NCBI GenBank assembly: GCA_000196815.1
Contig: FP929003.1
Location: 3,309,501-3,373,500 of the forward strand
Reading direction: 5' to 3'
Origin: Nitrospira defluvii
GTDB lineage: Bacteria > Nitrospirota > Nitrospiria > Nitrospirales > Nitrospiraceae
Length of the DNA: 64,000 nucleotides
Shown here: positions 16,607 through 25,964 of the stretch, in pieces
Layout of the letters: each line of letters opens with the position of its first letter
Position numbering within the stretch: position 1 is the first letter of the stretch
The notes under the pieces: generated by a model
The model's input: only the letters and a program-made list of their open reading frames with translations
Database searches by the model: none
What the model was told of the DNA's origin: nothing
Program-made: the position numbers and the translations under genes

Positions 16607-17042
16607 CAGAACTCCTCCTTTGTGTTGAACCTACCGCGTGAACAACGACTCGCTTATCCTGGGCAGCATGAAAAAATCCGATGACAAGGGCGACAAAACA
16701 GGCGAACTATAGCAACGCGTTTTCTGTCTTGTCAAGGGAACTGGAAGCCTCCTTGCCCGCTCTTCGCCTATGCCGTCCTACGTGGAACTCAAGGGGCGTG
16801 CCAGGATGAGAAGTGGGGAAAGAGGCTGAAATTGTGGCTATTCTGACCGCTCAAGACACGGGCTCGTACGTACCACAATCCAACCGTGACACCTTTGCGC
16901 CCCAGAGATCCCCTGCTCGCCCCATTCGTATAAGCGAAGGGAACCGGAGAAGTCGACCGGCGACAGTGATTTATGGAGAAAGCACCGCAGGTGAGTGCAC
17001 ACGAACGTTCAAACCGGCCGCAGATACCAGAACTCGACCCGA
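16607..17042. other. Intergenic region without a supported gene
   Basis: Between the monohaem cytochrome and rodZ I see only the cytochrome promoter (16706-16735) and its leader of about 90 bases. Several open frames cross 16789-17184, but their translations are Arg/Ser/Cys-rich, resemble no protein, and overlap the 3' end of rodZ. Confidence 0.5.
16706..16735 (-). promoter_or_regulatory. Strong sigma70-type promoter of the monohaem cytochrome
   Basis: On the minus strand a perfect -35 box TTGACA (16730-16735) and the -10 box TATAGT (16706-16711) are separated by 18 bp. This is about the closest match to the sigma70 consensus in the window and suggests high constitutive expression of the cytochrome. 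Confidence 0.75.
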
Positions 17043-17996
17043 TCACAGACCAGAACGTTTCAGGACGACATCGCGCACAACCTTTCCGCTCGGCCCAAAT
17101 GGCTTTTGCGGCTTCCCGTTTAATTCCGCGCGGACGCCGCCGGCATTGCCAAGCGTCACCGTAAACTGGTCCTGAGCCTTCCATTGAGCTTTTTGACCAG
17201 GACGCAGCAACGCCTCCTGGGGACTGCCGGAATCAACCTGCACGACCACCCAACTCAACTCAGTGGCATCAAGATCGAGCACGAGCGGCCCATCAGGCCC
17301 GGCGGGTCCATCAACAGACAGCCCTGCCAGCGGACCATCGGATCCGGAGAAAGAGGGTTGAGCGGCCACCTGCTCAGACTGAACCGGCGCCGGCTTGACC
17401 GGAGGAGCGGGAGGAGGCGGCACAGCGGCAACCACCTTTTCCTGCGCGGGCTTTGAGGGAAGGGTCACGGGTTCAGCCGGTTTCGTCGCCGGTGGCACGA
17501 TGGGAGGCGGAAGTTCCACGCCTTGACGCGGCGCCTCGCGTGTATCCTTGGCAAAAGGCGCGCTCTTCTTACTCGGCGGCAGCTGGTCCGATGTGGAACG
17601 TCGCACCAATGTCGAAGACTGTTCCCGACTTAGCAGAAACACCAGCGTTGCAATGGCGACAGCAATGGCGATACCCACCGCTTTGCGATTGGCTTTCCGG
17701 CGCCGTTCCTCTTCGACCTGCCGCTGCCTCAGCCGCTCCCGCTCGCCCTGCTTTTCATAGAATGCACCGGCGGACTGCACAAATCGATGGATGGCATCTT
17801 CTTCGTCGAGCCCCAACGATCGCGCATAGGAGCGCACAAAGCCGCGCGCGAAAACCTGGTCGGGCAACTTGGCGAAATTTCCCTCTTCGAGCGCTTTGAC
17901 GAAATCCGTGCGAATCCTAGTCTTCGAGGCCACCTCATCGACCGTCAGGCCTTTCGTCTCACGCACCTGCCGAAAAAATTCACCCACTGATTCCAT
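17043..17996 (-). CDS. RodZ-like helix-turn-helix membrane protein
   Basis: A 317-residue protein. It has a cytoplasmic Xre-like helix-turn-helix (residues 1-70, with ETKGLTVDEVASKTRI), a basic juxtamembrane segment, a single membrane span near 107-122, a Pro-rich linker, and a C-terminal beta domain (about 220-317) of the DUF4115 type. This order is that of RodZ, which links MreB to cell-wall elongation. It is the last gene of the long minus-strand chain and follows the TPR lipoprotein by 9 bp. Other HTH-DUF4115 proteins exist, so the cell-shape role is likely but not certain. Confidence 0.82.
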   Translation of the reverse strand: MESVGEFFRQVRETKGLTVDEVASKTRIRTDFVKALEEGNFAKLPDQVFARGFVRSYARSLGLDEEDAIHRFVQSAGAFYEKQGERERLRQRQVEEERRRKANRKAVGIAIAVAIATLVFLLSREQSSTLVRRSTSDQLPPSKKSAPFAKDTREAPRQGVELPPPIVPPATKPAEPVTLPSKPAQEKVVAAVPPPPAPPVKPAPVQSEQVAAQPSFSGSDGPLAGLSVDGPAGPDGPLVLDLDATELSWVVVQVDSGSPQEALLRPGQKAQWKAQDQFTVTLGNAGGVRAELNGKPQKPFGPSGKVVRDVVLKRSGL

Positions 17997-18005
17997 GATA
18001 TCCGC

Positions 18006-18707
18006 CTATGGTTTGAGCTGACCGAGAAGTTCCTGCGCCGCGGCTGCCTGTTCTCCGCCCTTGTCCAAGTTCGAGACCTTTGCGAGAGCCTCACGCGCAC
18101 GCACATCGAATCCGAGTTTGTGGTACACGCGCGCCAACTCCAATTGAAGCATGGCGGGAGGGACGTTCGGCGGCGTGACGGTCGTCGCGTCTTCCAATAC
18201 CTCCATGGCCCCCTGTAGATCGCCTTCATGCATCAAGGCTTTCCCCAAGTGGAATCGCGCCAGGTCCGGCGTCGGGTAGAGCGGATTGCTGAGCGCTTGG
18301 CGATAGGCCGCGATAGCTTCTTTCCATCGGTCCTGATTAGCCAGCACCTGCCCGAGATAGGTATTCGCCTCGGCATAGTCGCCGTCGATACGAATCGCTT
18401 CACGGAACGATTCCTCGGCGAGCTTGAATCGACCCTGCGACGAATAAATATGTCCCAGGCCGTAGTGCGCTTCCTTATTGTCGGGGTTGAGCTTCACCGC
18501 CTTCTGAAAAGACACGTAGGCCTGCTGTTGATCGGAACTCAACCGGGCGACCCCCTCCTGATAGAACCCTTTCGATTTGCGAAGGTTCTCCTCGTTGGCG
18601 CACCCGCTCAACACACATACGCCCAGAAGCAACACCAGCCAGCGTGACCTTGTATCGATACCAACGGCGTGCGCGGCGCGATCCTGCTCTCGGCGAGTTG
18701 TCGTCAT
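18006..18707 (-). CDS. TPR-repeat lipoprotein, PilW/PilF-like
   Basis: A 233-residue lipoprotein with lipobox VLSGC near residue 36 and four to five tetratricopeptide repeats over the rest (for example KEAHYGLGHIYSSQGRF and AEANTYLGQVLANQDRW). The architecture matches PilF/PilW, an outer-membrane lipoprotein needed for type IV pilus secretin assembly. No other pilus gene is near, so a general scaffold role is equally possible. Its ATG overlaps the stop of the PfkB kinase gene (ATGA), showing tight operon organisation. Confidence 0.8.
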   Translation of the reverse strand: MTTTRREQDRAAHAVGIDTRSRWLVLLLGVCVLSGCANEENLRKSKGFYQEGVARLSSDQQQAYVSFQKAVKLNPDNKEAHYGLGHIYSSQGRFKLAEESFREAIRIDGDYAEANTYLGQVLANQDRWKEAIAAYRQALSNPLYPTPDLARFHLGKALMHEGDLQGAMEVLEDATTVTPPNVPPAMLQLELARVYHKLGFDVRAREALAKVSNLDKGGEQAAAAQELLGQLKP

Positions 18708-19621
18708 GCCTCAATGTCCTCAAAGTGAGTGAGCCGCTTGAATTCTTTGAAACGCGTCTCAATCTCTTTGTAATCCAGGATCCTCAATCGGTCAAGGCTA
18801 AAGGCTTCTACTGTAAACGAGGCCATGACGCTGCCGAAAATGATGGCTTGCCGCATTGCCTCGGGAGAACGGTTTCCCGTCGCGGCCAGGTAGCCGAGGA
18901 ATCCTCCGGCAAAGGTGTCGCCCGCACCGGTAGGATCTCTCACGTCGTCCAGCGGGAAGGCGGGCGCGCCGAAGACTTGCTTGTCGTTGAACATCAAGAC
19001 GCCATATTCACCGCGCTTGACGATCAGGTGCTTGGGGCCTCGCGCGAGAATCTTCTTGGCCACCTTGACGAGATTCGTATCCTCTCCCAGAGCCCGCGCC
19101 TCGCCATCGTTGATGATGAGAATATCGATGTGTTGCAGCACATTCCAGAGCGCGTCGCGCTTGCCGTTGATCCAAAAATTCATCGTGTCGCATGCGACCA
19201 AGGCCGGCCGCTTCACCTGCTGCAACACATCGAGTTGCAAATTCGGATCGATGTTGCCCAGAAAGAGCACGTCCGGCGAGCTGTACTGAGCGGGGATCTT
19301 CGGACGGAAGGTCTCAAAAACGTTCAAGCGGGTATCGAGCGTCTGCGCTTCGTTCAACTGATGCGAATAGGCTCCCTTCCAACGGAACGTGGCACCCGGT
19401 CGCCGCTCCAAGCCCGCCAAATCGATCTTCCGGCTCTTCAGGAACGCCACGTGTTGCTCCGGAAAATCTTCCCCGACGACCGCAATCAGATCGACCGAGG
19501 TGAAGTAACTCGCGGCCGTCGAAAAATACGTCGCCGATCCCCCGAGCACTTCGGTGACTTCACCGAACGGCGTTTTGACGGTATCCAGCGCCACCGATCC
19601 CACGACCAATAATTTACCCAT
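18704..19621 (-). CDS. PfkB-family sugar/nucleoside kinase
   Basis: A 305-residue ribokinase-fold kinase. It has GGSATYFSTAASYF near residues 27-40 and the signature DPTGAGDTFAGGFLGYLAAT with the catalytic Asp in GAGD. It sits directly after methylthioadenosine phosphorylase, with only 3 bp between them. The product may therefore phosphorylate adenosine, a nucleoside or a sugar released in purine and methylthioadenosine salvage, but the substrate is inferred from position only. It is coupled by ATGA to the TPR lipoprotein. Confidence 0.88.
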   Translation of the reverse strand: MGKLLVVGSVALDTVKTPFGEVTEVLGGSATYFSTAASYFTSVDLIAVVGEDFPEQHVAFLKSRKIDLAGLERRPGATFRWKGAYSHQLNEAQTLDTRLNVFETFRPKIPAQYSSPDVLFLGNIDPNLQLDVLQQVKRPALVACDTMNFWINGKRDALWNVLQHIDILIINDGEARALGEDTNLVKVAKKILARGPKHLIVKRGEYGVLMFNDKQVFGAPAFPLDDVRDPTGAGDTFAGGFLGYLAATGNRSPEAMRQAIIFGSVMASFTVEAFSLDRLRILDYKEIETRFKEFKRLTHFEDIEA

Positions 19622-19624
19622 GCT

Positions 19625-20524
19625 TCACCGTTTTCCTTTCCGCGTCCGCACAGAGGGAGCAATCAATACGTTGAGCCGTCGCTTCGCCGTGGCAGAGATG
19701 CAATCCGGCGCGGTCACGATGGCGGTCCGAAGCGCTTCATGACAGACACAAGTCCGGTCCGGCGCCAACTTGGGCACCGCCGCCTTCAACAATTGTTTAG
19801 CCAGCGCAACATTCTTATGCAACGTGGCCAGAATAGCTTCGACGGTCACCGCCTCTTCGGTGTCGTGCCAGCAGTCGTAGTCCGTCGCCAACGCAACCGT
19901 GGCGTAACAGAGCTCCGCTTCACGGGCAAGTTTGGCTTCCGGCATGTTGGTCATCCCGATGACATCTACCCCCCACTGGCGATACAACCGGGACTCCGCC
20001 TTGGTAGAAAACTGAGGACCTTCCATACATACGTAGGTTCCACCGCGTTGAAGCCGCGCCCCCACGGATCGCCCTGCTTGCTCCAACACATCCGCCACCG
20101 ACGAACAGACCGGCTCCCCGAACCCGACATGCGCCACAATGCCCTCGTCGAAAAACGTCGAGACTCTGCGTTTCGTGAGGTCGATGAACTGATCCGGCAG
20201 CACGACGTCGCCGGGACGGATGGATTCCTTCATGCTGCCGACGGCGCTGACCGAAATCACTTGTGTCACCCCGAGCGATTTCAACGCATAGATATTGGCG
20301 CGATAGTTGATGCTGCTTGGACTGAGCCTGTGCCCCCGCCCATGCCGGGAGAGAAACGCCACCCGGATGCCGCCCAGCACCCCGACCCGAATGGCATCAG
20401 ACGGCGCGCCGAACGGGGTCCGAACGCGCACCTCCCGAACCCGCTCCAATCCTTCAATGTCGTACAACCCACTGCCGCCGATAATACCGATTGCGGCCTG
20501 TCCGGCCTTCTTTGATCCAGTCAT
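19625..20524 (-). CDS. mtnP: S-methyl-5'-thioadenosine phosphorylase
   Basis: A 299-residue PNP/MTAP-family enzyme that splits methylthioadenosine with phosphate into adenine and methylthioribose-1-phosphate. Visible motifs are IGIIGGSGLYDI, RHGRGH, EGPQFSTKAESRLYR, GMTNMPEAKLAREAELCYATVALATDYDCW. The GMTNMPEA segment is typical of MTAP. The start overlaps the miaA-side stop as ATGA at 20521-20524. The gene is part of the mutL-miaA-mtnP-kinase chain. The C-terminal extension after about residue 265 is basic and slightly longer than usual. Confidence 0.93.
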   Translation of the reverse strand: MTGSKKAGQAAIGIIGGSGLYDIEGLERVREVRVRTPFGAPSDAIRVGVLGGIRVAFLSRHGRGHRLSPSSINYRANIYALKSLGVTQVISVSAVGSMKESIRPGDVVLPDQFIDLTKRRVSTFFDEGIVAHVGFGEPVCSSVADVLEQAGRSVGARLQRGGTYVCMEGPQFSTKAESRLYRQWGVDVIGMTNMPEAKLAREAELCYATVALATDYDCWHDTEEAVTVEAILATLHKNVALAKQLLKAAVPKLAPDRTCVCHEALRTAIVTAPDCISATAKRRLNVLIAPSVRTRKGKR

Positions 20525-21552
20525 GCGGTCGATTCCTGTTCCATGGTGAGCGACGGGTACGGCAGTCCCTCCGGCCGTCGAGGTGCTAGATCCTGTACAA
20601 ATGAACGAATCATCTCCAGCAGACGCCCGGCCACATCCTCCGAACGATCCTGCTCAGTGAGCTCATACCAGCGTAATCCGGGTTCTTTCCGAAACCATGT
20701 CAACTGACGCTTGGCGAAATGTCTGGTATCGCGTTTCAACAGGCGGAGCGCCTCGGCCCGGTCGTATTCGCCGGCCAGATAGCCGGCAACCTGCTGATAC
20801 CCCAACCCCTTCATCGCCCCCAACTCCCGCCCATACCCGTCGGCCAGAAGCCGTTCGGTTTCCTCCACCACGCCTCGCGCAAACATCGACTCGACTCGTT
20901 CGTCGATTCGGCGATAAAGCTGCGCACGATCCCGATTCAGTCCGATAAGGAGCACCGAAAACTCCTGCTCGGCCAAACGATGCTGCCGCTGCACATCCGA
21001 CAGACGTTGTCCCGACAGATGGTAGACTTCGAGCGCCCGCACAATTTTGACTTCGTCGTGAGGATGAAGCCGCACGGCCGATTCGGGATCGACACGCGTC
21101 AATTCACGGTGAAGGAAATAGCCGCCCTTTGCGCGCGCCTCTTGCAACAACGACTCTCGATAGCTGTGATCTGCGCGCGGGGCATCACACAATCCATGAA
21201 TCAACGTCCGAACGTATAACCCTGTGCCGCCGACGATTAACGGCAACCGGCCTTCGCCGTACAGCCGCTCGATTTCTTGTCGCGCCAGCCGGCGATACTG
21301 ACCGGCGTTAAACGACTCGTCGGGATCGACCAGATCGATGAGGCGATGCGGCACCCCTTGTCGCTGCTCCGGCGTCGGCTTGTCGGTCGCAATGTCCATT
21401 CCGCGATAGACCTGGCGCGAATCTGCCGTCAGCAGGTCCGTCTCCAGCGCTTGCGCCAGTCGAAGGCCGATCTCGCTCTTTCCCACCGCCGTCGGCCCGA
21501 CCAGCAGTACCAGGGGCCGCGACGCTCGCTGCGATTCCGACAGTCGCACCAT
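20521..21552 (-). CDS. miaA: MiaA, tRNA dimethylallyltransferase
   Basis: A 343-residue enzyme that isopentenylates A37 of tRNAs reading UNN codons. The P-loop GPTAVGKS is at about residues 18-25, followed by DSRQVYRGMDIATDKPT, GGTGLYVRTLIHG, and the C-terminal GYQQVAGYL and KRDTRHFAKRQLTWFRKE. The frame is open to 21735, but the added 61 residues are unrelated and overlap mutL; the ATG at 21552 gives the normal length. It lies 17 bp after mutL, a common arrangement (mutL-miaA) in bacteria. Confidence 0.96.
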   Translation of the reverse strand: MVRLSESQRASRPLVLLVGPTAVGKSEIGLRLAQALETDLLTADSRQVYRGMDIATDKPTPEQRQGVPHRLIDLVDPDESFNAGQYRRLARQEIERLYGEGRLPLIVGGTGLYVRTLIHGLCDAPRADHSYRESLLQEARAKGGYFLHRELTRVDPESAVRLHPHDEVKIVRALEVYHLSGQRLSDVQRQHRLAEQEFSVLLIGLNRDRAQLYRRIDERVESMFARGVVEETERLLADGYGRELGAMKGLGYQQVAGYLAGEYDRAEALRLLKRDTRHFAKRQLTWFRKEPGLRWYELTEQDRSEDVAGRLLEMIRSFVQDLAPRRPEGLPYPSLTMEQESTA

Positions 21553-21569
21553 CCCCGGACTCCCTTTTC

Positions 21570-23369
21570 CTATGCACGATCGAACAGACGAGCCAGTTCG
21601 TCGCCCGAGAGACGGAAGGCCACACGACGGCCGTGCGGGCAGGTCATGATCGACCCCTCGGCCACCCAATCCTGCGCCAGTTGCTTGATCTCGGGAAGCA
21701 CCATCGCCCGGCCCGCCCGAACGGCCCCGTGGCAAGCCAATGACGCCAGGATGGGCTTCACCTTCGTTTCAAGCGAGGAAATCGAATCCCACTGCTCAAG
21801 ATCGTCAATCAGATCTTGAACCAGCGCGGCCAGGTCAGGATGGCCCAACATGACCGGCAGACTGCGGATTAAGAAAGAGGAGGGCCCGAATGGTTCGATG
21901 AGCAGCCCGAGTCGTTCCAGTTCCGCCAGATGGCGCTGAAGGATGAGAGCCTGTTGAACGGGCAACTCCAACGGTTCCGGCAACAACAACGGCTGGGACG
22001 GCAAGCTCTTGCCCTGCCAGGCTCGTAACAGTCGCTCAAATAAGACCCGCTCGTGCGCCGTATGTTGATCGATCACCTGGAGTTCATCGCCCACTTGCGC
22101 AATCACATAGGTGCGATGCATCTGGCCGAGCGGAACAATATCCACGGCCTCACCTGCTTGGTAAGGCATGGCCCCCTCCCGGACAAACGAGGTTTGGTTC
22201 TCAGCTGAGGGAGTCGACGGAACAGGCACGTTCACGCGTGCGAACGGTGGATACGACAGGCCTGTCGGCTCGACGCCAGCTTCCTCGACGGAAGTCGCGG
22301 CATGCGATACCCCGTTCCCGTCCGGATGCGCGTGAGCGGCCCCAGCCATCGACGATTCGATGTGGGCGCGACCAAGGGTATGGCGCACAGCAGAACGAAC
22401 CAGCTGGTGGATCTGCTCGTTATCGGCAAACCGGACTTCTCGTTTCGTCGGATGCACATTCACATCGACCCGTTGAGGCTCGACATCGAGGAAGAGCACA
22501 AACAACGGAGCATGGCCCTTCGCGAGAAAGGAGCTGTATCCGTCCACAACCGCATGTTGCACGGTGCTGTTTTTGATCGGCCGGCGATTGACGAAGAGTT
22601 CCTGCGGCGTCCGCCCGGCGCGTGCCCGCACCGGATCGATGATGAAGCCCTTCAGGGACAGGCCGTTCTGCTGAACATCGACCGCCAGCGCCCGGTCACC
22701 GAATGCGGCGCGATACACTTGCAGCACACGATCGCGAGGCGAGGGCACGGCAGGCAGCGCGAAGACCTCATAGCCGTTATGAATCAACCGCATGTGTACC
22801 TGCGGCGACGCTAACGCGGCCTGCTGCACCACATGGCTGATATGAGAGAACTCTGTCGTGGTCGATTTGAGAAATTTCCTGCGGGCGGGCGTATTGTAGA
22901 AGAGCTCCAAGACCTCAATCGATGTCCCGGGAATCGCCGCAGCATCCTCGACCCGCGTGATCGTCCCAGCCGTGAGCCAGAGTTGCGTGCCCACCTGTTC
23001 CTGCCGGGACAGTGTCGTGAGCCTGACCTTCGACACGGCTGCGATGCTGGGTAATGCCTCCCCGCGAAAGCCCATGGTGCGGATGGCACCGAGCTGCTGA
23101 TCCGACTGCAATTTGCTGGTGGCGTGCCGCTCAAACGCGAGAGAGGCATCGCGGCGGGACATCCCCTCGCCGTCGTCGGTAACGCGAATCAGCCCGAGGC
23201 CCCCGTCTTTGACCTCGACAGTGATCGTGCTGCTGCCGGCGTCCAGGCTGTTTTCGACCAGTTCCTTCACGACCGCAGCCGGACGCTCGACCACCTCCCC
23301 CGCCGCGATGCGGCCGATGACATCGCTTGGCAGAACCTGAATCTTTCCCACACTACTCGCTATGTCCAT
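21570..23369 (-). CDS. mutL: MutL, DNA mismatch repair protein
   Basis: A 599-residue GHKL ATPase. N-terminal motifs are IAAGEVVERPAAVVKELVENSLDAG, DDGEGM, and TMGFRGEALPSIAAV. The linker (about 335-400) is variable, and the C-terminal dimerisation domain holds VIDQHTAHERVLFERLL. That is the DQHAxxExxxxE metal-binding motif of MutL endonucleases with Ala changed to Thr, plus CPHGRRVAF near the end. It should nick the daughter strand during mismatch repair, as in bacteria without MutH. Confidence 0.96.
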   Translation of the reverse strand: MDIASSVGKIQVLPSDVIGRIAAGEVVERPAAVVKELVENSLDAGSSTITVEVKDGGLGLIRVTDDGEGMSRRDASLAFERHATSKLQSDQQLGAIRTMGFRGEALPSIAAVSKVRLTTLSRQEQVGTQLWLTAGTITRVEDAAAIPGTSIEVLELFYNTPARRKFLKSTTTEFSHISHVVQQAALASPQVHMRLIHNGYEVFALPAVPSPRDRVLQVYRAAFGDRALAVDVQQNGLSLKGFIIDPVRARAGRTPQELFVNRRPIKNSTVQHAVVDGYSSFLAKGHAPLFVLFLDVEPQRVDVNVHPTKREVRFADNEQIHQLVRSAVRHTLGRAHIESSMAGAAHAHPDGNGVSHAATSVEEAGVEPTGLSYPPFARVNVPVPSTPSAENQTSFVREGAMPYQAGEAVDIVPLGQMHRTYVIAQVGDELQVIDQHTAHERVLFERLLRAWQGKSLPSQPLLLPEPLELPVQQALILQRHLAELERLGLLIEPFGPSSFLIRSLPVMLGHPDLAALVQDLIDDLEQWDSISSLETKVKPILASLACHGAVRAGRAMVLPEIKQLAQDWVAEGSIMTCPHGRRVAFRLSGDELARLFDRA

Positions 23370-23441
23370 GGGAAGAAACGCTCCCTGAGATTCGAACCGA
23401 GGATCCGCGGATGGAGAGAGGACCGTGCAGTAAGCCCAAGG

Positions 23442-24221
23442 TCATCGAATTTCGGCCATCTTCGCTTTCGCGAGCTTGGCTTCATCCGACGTCGAATATT
23501 CCTCGATGACCCGCTTCAGATATTTGCGCGATTTTGCGGTGTCGCCGGTTTCGGCGGCCGACAAGCCTAGCTTGAAGAGCGCGGCGGGAACCTTCTCATT
23601 GCCCGCATACTCGTTCACGACATGCTCGAACGACTGCATGGCCCGAATGTAATCCTTCTGGCCGTAATACGATTCTCCGAGCCAATAGTGCGCGTTCGGC
23701 GTCAGCGAGGTCGATGGGAAATCCTTGATGAACCGCTGAAACCCGCCCACGGCGAGATCGAACTTGCCGTTGAGGTAGTCGTTATAGGCGAGATTGAAGG
23801 CCGACGTCGGCGTAATGGACGGCACCCCGGGCATGATGGTCGCCGGCTCAATGGGCCCCGAGGGCTTCGAGACACGCGCCTGACGATTGGCTTCGGCGAG
23901 CGCGAGGTCCGATCGAATGGAAGCCGCTTGGGCCAGTTGGGTTTCTTCAATCTTGGCCAAACGCCCTTCGAGCTTCTGTAGACGGGCCAACGCATCGTCG
24001 AGCCGCAGCTTCCCGCCCTCCGGCTCGCGGACCCGTTCGAGCGATTCCAAGCGGCGCTGCATGGCTTCGAATCGCTTCTGTTCCTGATCCTGCGTCCGGG
24101 CGATGATTGAGACCTGATCACGGATCTCCAGAAAATCGGCGTGTTTCGCACACCCTGCCAACACCAGTCCGCAGGTCAGCCCCGCCCCCACCTGCAATGC
24201 CTCCACGAATCGGAGCTTCAT
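23442..24221 (-). CDS. cpoB: CpoB/YbgF-like Tol-Pal system TPR lipoprotein
   Basis: A 259-residue lipoprotein with lipobox VLAGC near residue 24, a short coiled coil (about 30-110) and a C-terminal TPR domain. The TPR domain has the family signature AFNLAYNDYLNGKFDLAVGGFQRFIKDFP and NAHYWLGESYYGQKDY. CpoB coordinates outer-membrane constriction with septal peptidoglycan synthesis through TolA. Its length and architecture match the usual family form. It follows another, much longer CpoB-like gene by 2 bp, so the Tol-Pal cluster carries two paralogues. Confidence 0.9.
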   Translation of the reverse strand: MKLRFVEALQVGAGLTCGLVLAGCAKHADFLEIRDQVSIIARTQDQEQKRFEAMQRRLESLERVREPEGGKLRLDDALARLQKLEGRLAKIEETQLAQAASIRSDLALAEANRQARVSKPSGPIEPATIMPGVPSITPTSAFNLAYNDYLNGKFDLAVGGFQRFIKDFPSTSLTPNAHYWLGESYYGQKDYIRAMQSFEHVVNEYAGNEKVPAALFKLGLSAAETGDTAKSRKYLKRVIEEYSTSDEAKLAKAKMAEIR

Positions 24222-24223
24222 CG

Positions 24224-25900
24224 TTAGTGCAACTCCTTTAGTTGATTCAGTTTGTCCATCGCCTTATTGGCTTCCGGAGATTTCGGATACAGGTCGATAA
24301 CCTGCTTGAGCGCCGAGGCGGCCTTCTTTCGATCTTTGAGCGCCAGATAGGCATAGCCCTTCTTCAAGAGGGCGGCCGGCACTTTTTCGCTGGCGGGATG
24401 ATTCAATTGCACTTGATCATACGCATCGATGGCGCGCGAGAAATCCTTTTTCCCATAATAGGACTCACCCAGCCAGAACCGCGCATTGGGCGCCAGGTCC
24501 GAGTGGGGATGCTGCAGGAGAAATTCCGCGAAGCCCTGGCGCGCCCCGTCCAAATCGCCGTCCTTAAACCGCGTCAACGTCCGCTCATACGACTCACGAT
24601 CCGCCATCAGGGCTGCGCTACGATTTTCCGAGCGAGACATCGACCCGCTTGACGGGACAGGAGAGGACGTCGGCGGCGAGACGGGTTCCGGCGGCGGCAT
24701 GGCCTGCGACTGTGCAAGCGGCGCCACTTCCGCAACGGCCGGCGCCTGCTCGGCCCGTTGCGACGCGCTGACGCGCAAAGCCGACAGGTGCTGCTCGACC
24801 TGCTTCAAGAACGCGTGTTGATTCTCCAAGTTCTTGTCCAGGGTCTGGATTTGCGCCTGCACATGACCCAGTTCGCGCGTCGTCTCATCGATACGGCGCT
24901 CATGGTCATCTTCGCGGGACACGAATTTTCCGCCGGCATTTTCCAACGCCTTTGCCACCGAGGCCACGCTCCGGTTCACTTCGTTCAAGTGTTCGGCCGT
25001 CACCTTGTTGTCCGCCTCGATCTTTCCCGCCAGCGCATCCGTCCGTTTGTTCAACGCCGCCGCGTCCTGCTCCAGCGAAGCGGCCAGATGCTTGACGGCC
25101 TGGTCCTGCTGAACCACACGTTCCCCCAAGTTCCCCAACGCCTGCTTGAAGTCCACTAACGCCTGGTTGAGCCTGGAGACCTGGTCGGCCAACACCTTGT
25201 TCTGCGAATCGAGCTGCGCCACATTTTGGGATCGTGTTTCGAGACCGTGCAAGACCTTTTGCTGATCATCCAGACGCGAATCAACTTTTTGCGCGAGCAC
25301 CGCCGTGGTCTTCTGCATGGCATCCAGGACGTTTTTCTGAATGGCGTCCATGTGAGCGGTGACTTGATCCAACCGAGCCGTCACCGACGCGAGCTCCGCC
25401 CGGCTGCGGTCCCGCTCGCCTTTGAGCAAGGCATCCTGATCGACCAGCTGCTTTTCGACCCAGCCCAAGCGCTTGCCTTCCTCGATCGACCGCTTCTCGG
25501 CTTCTCCGATACGCCGTTCGAATTTCGATTCCTGAGAGGCCAGTTTGGCCAGGAGGTCATCCTGCCGGGCATCCAAGCTTTGTGCTCGGTGGAGCGCCTT
25601 TTCGACGTCGCCGCGCAGGGACGGAATGTCCTGCTCGCGCAGCGACACGATTTCCTGGTTTTGGCGGGCCCTGTTCTGAGCCTGCTCTTCCGTCTGCTGC
25701 TTGATCTTACGTTGAAGCTCTCGTTCGGTCTGTTTGAGGTCGGCCTGCTGTGCCACACATCCCGACAATAGGGCCAACCCGGACGCAACCAGCACAAGCA
25801 CGCCGAGTCGGGCCGGCGCAGCATAGCCGCCGACCGCCCCGAGGCGCCCGCGTGAGGGGTGCGTTACCATTTCACTTCGATATGGCCATCCACTGTCCAT
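24224..25900 (-). CDS. Long coiled-coil CpoB/YbgF paralogue
   Basis: A 558-residue protein. It has an N-terminal lipobox LLSGC near residue 48, an extended coiled coil over roughly residues 50-380 rich in Gln, Lys, Glu and Asp, a Pro/Ser linker, and a C-terminal TPR domain. The TPR domain (about 430-558) has APNARFWLGESYYGKKDF, like the next gene. GGGAG lies seven bases before ATG 25900; ATG 25870 is an alternative that gives a shorter signal peptide. The coiled coil is several times longer than in CpoB and could reach far across the periplasm. It sits between pal and cpoB. Confidence 0.85.
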   Translation of the reverse strand: MDSGWPYRSEMVTHPSRGRLGAVGGYAAPARLGVLVLVASGLALLSGCVAQQADLKQTERELQRKIKQQTEEQAQNRARQNQEIVSLREQDIPSLRGDVEKALHRAQSLDARQDDLLAKLASQESKFERRIGEAEKRSIEEGKRLGWVEKQLVDQDALLKGERDRSRAELASVTARLDQVTAHMDAIQKNVLDAMQKTTAVLAQKVDSRLDDQQKVLHGLETRSQNVAQLDSQNKVLADQVSRLNQALVDFKQALGNLGERVVQQDQAVKHLAASLEQDAAALNKRTDALAGKIEADNKVTAEHLNEVNRSVASVAKALENAGGKFVSREDDHERRIDETTRELGHVQAQIQTLDKNLENQHAFLKQVEQHLSALRVSASQRAEQAPAVAEVAPLAQSQAMPPPEPVSPPTSSPVPSSGSMSRSENRSAALMADRESYERTLTRFKDGDLDGARQGFAEFLLQHPHSDLAPNARFWLGESYYGKKDFSRAIDAYDQVQLNHPASEKVPAALLKKGYAYLALKDRKKAASALKQVIDLYPKSPEANKAMDKLNQLKELH

Positions 25901-25964
25901 GACAGGTCTCCCTTAACCGGCGTTGCTCCGGAGAATCATGTCACATCATCCCTGATCGGAACAG

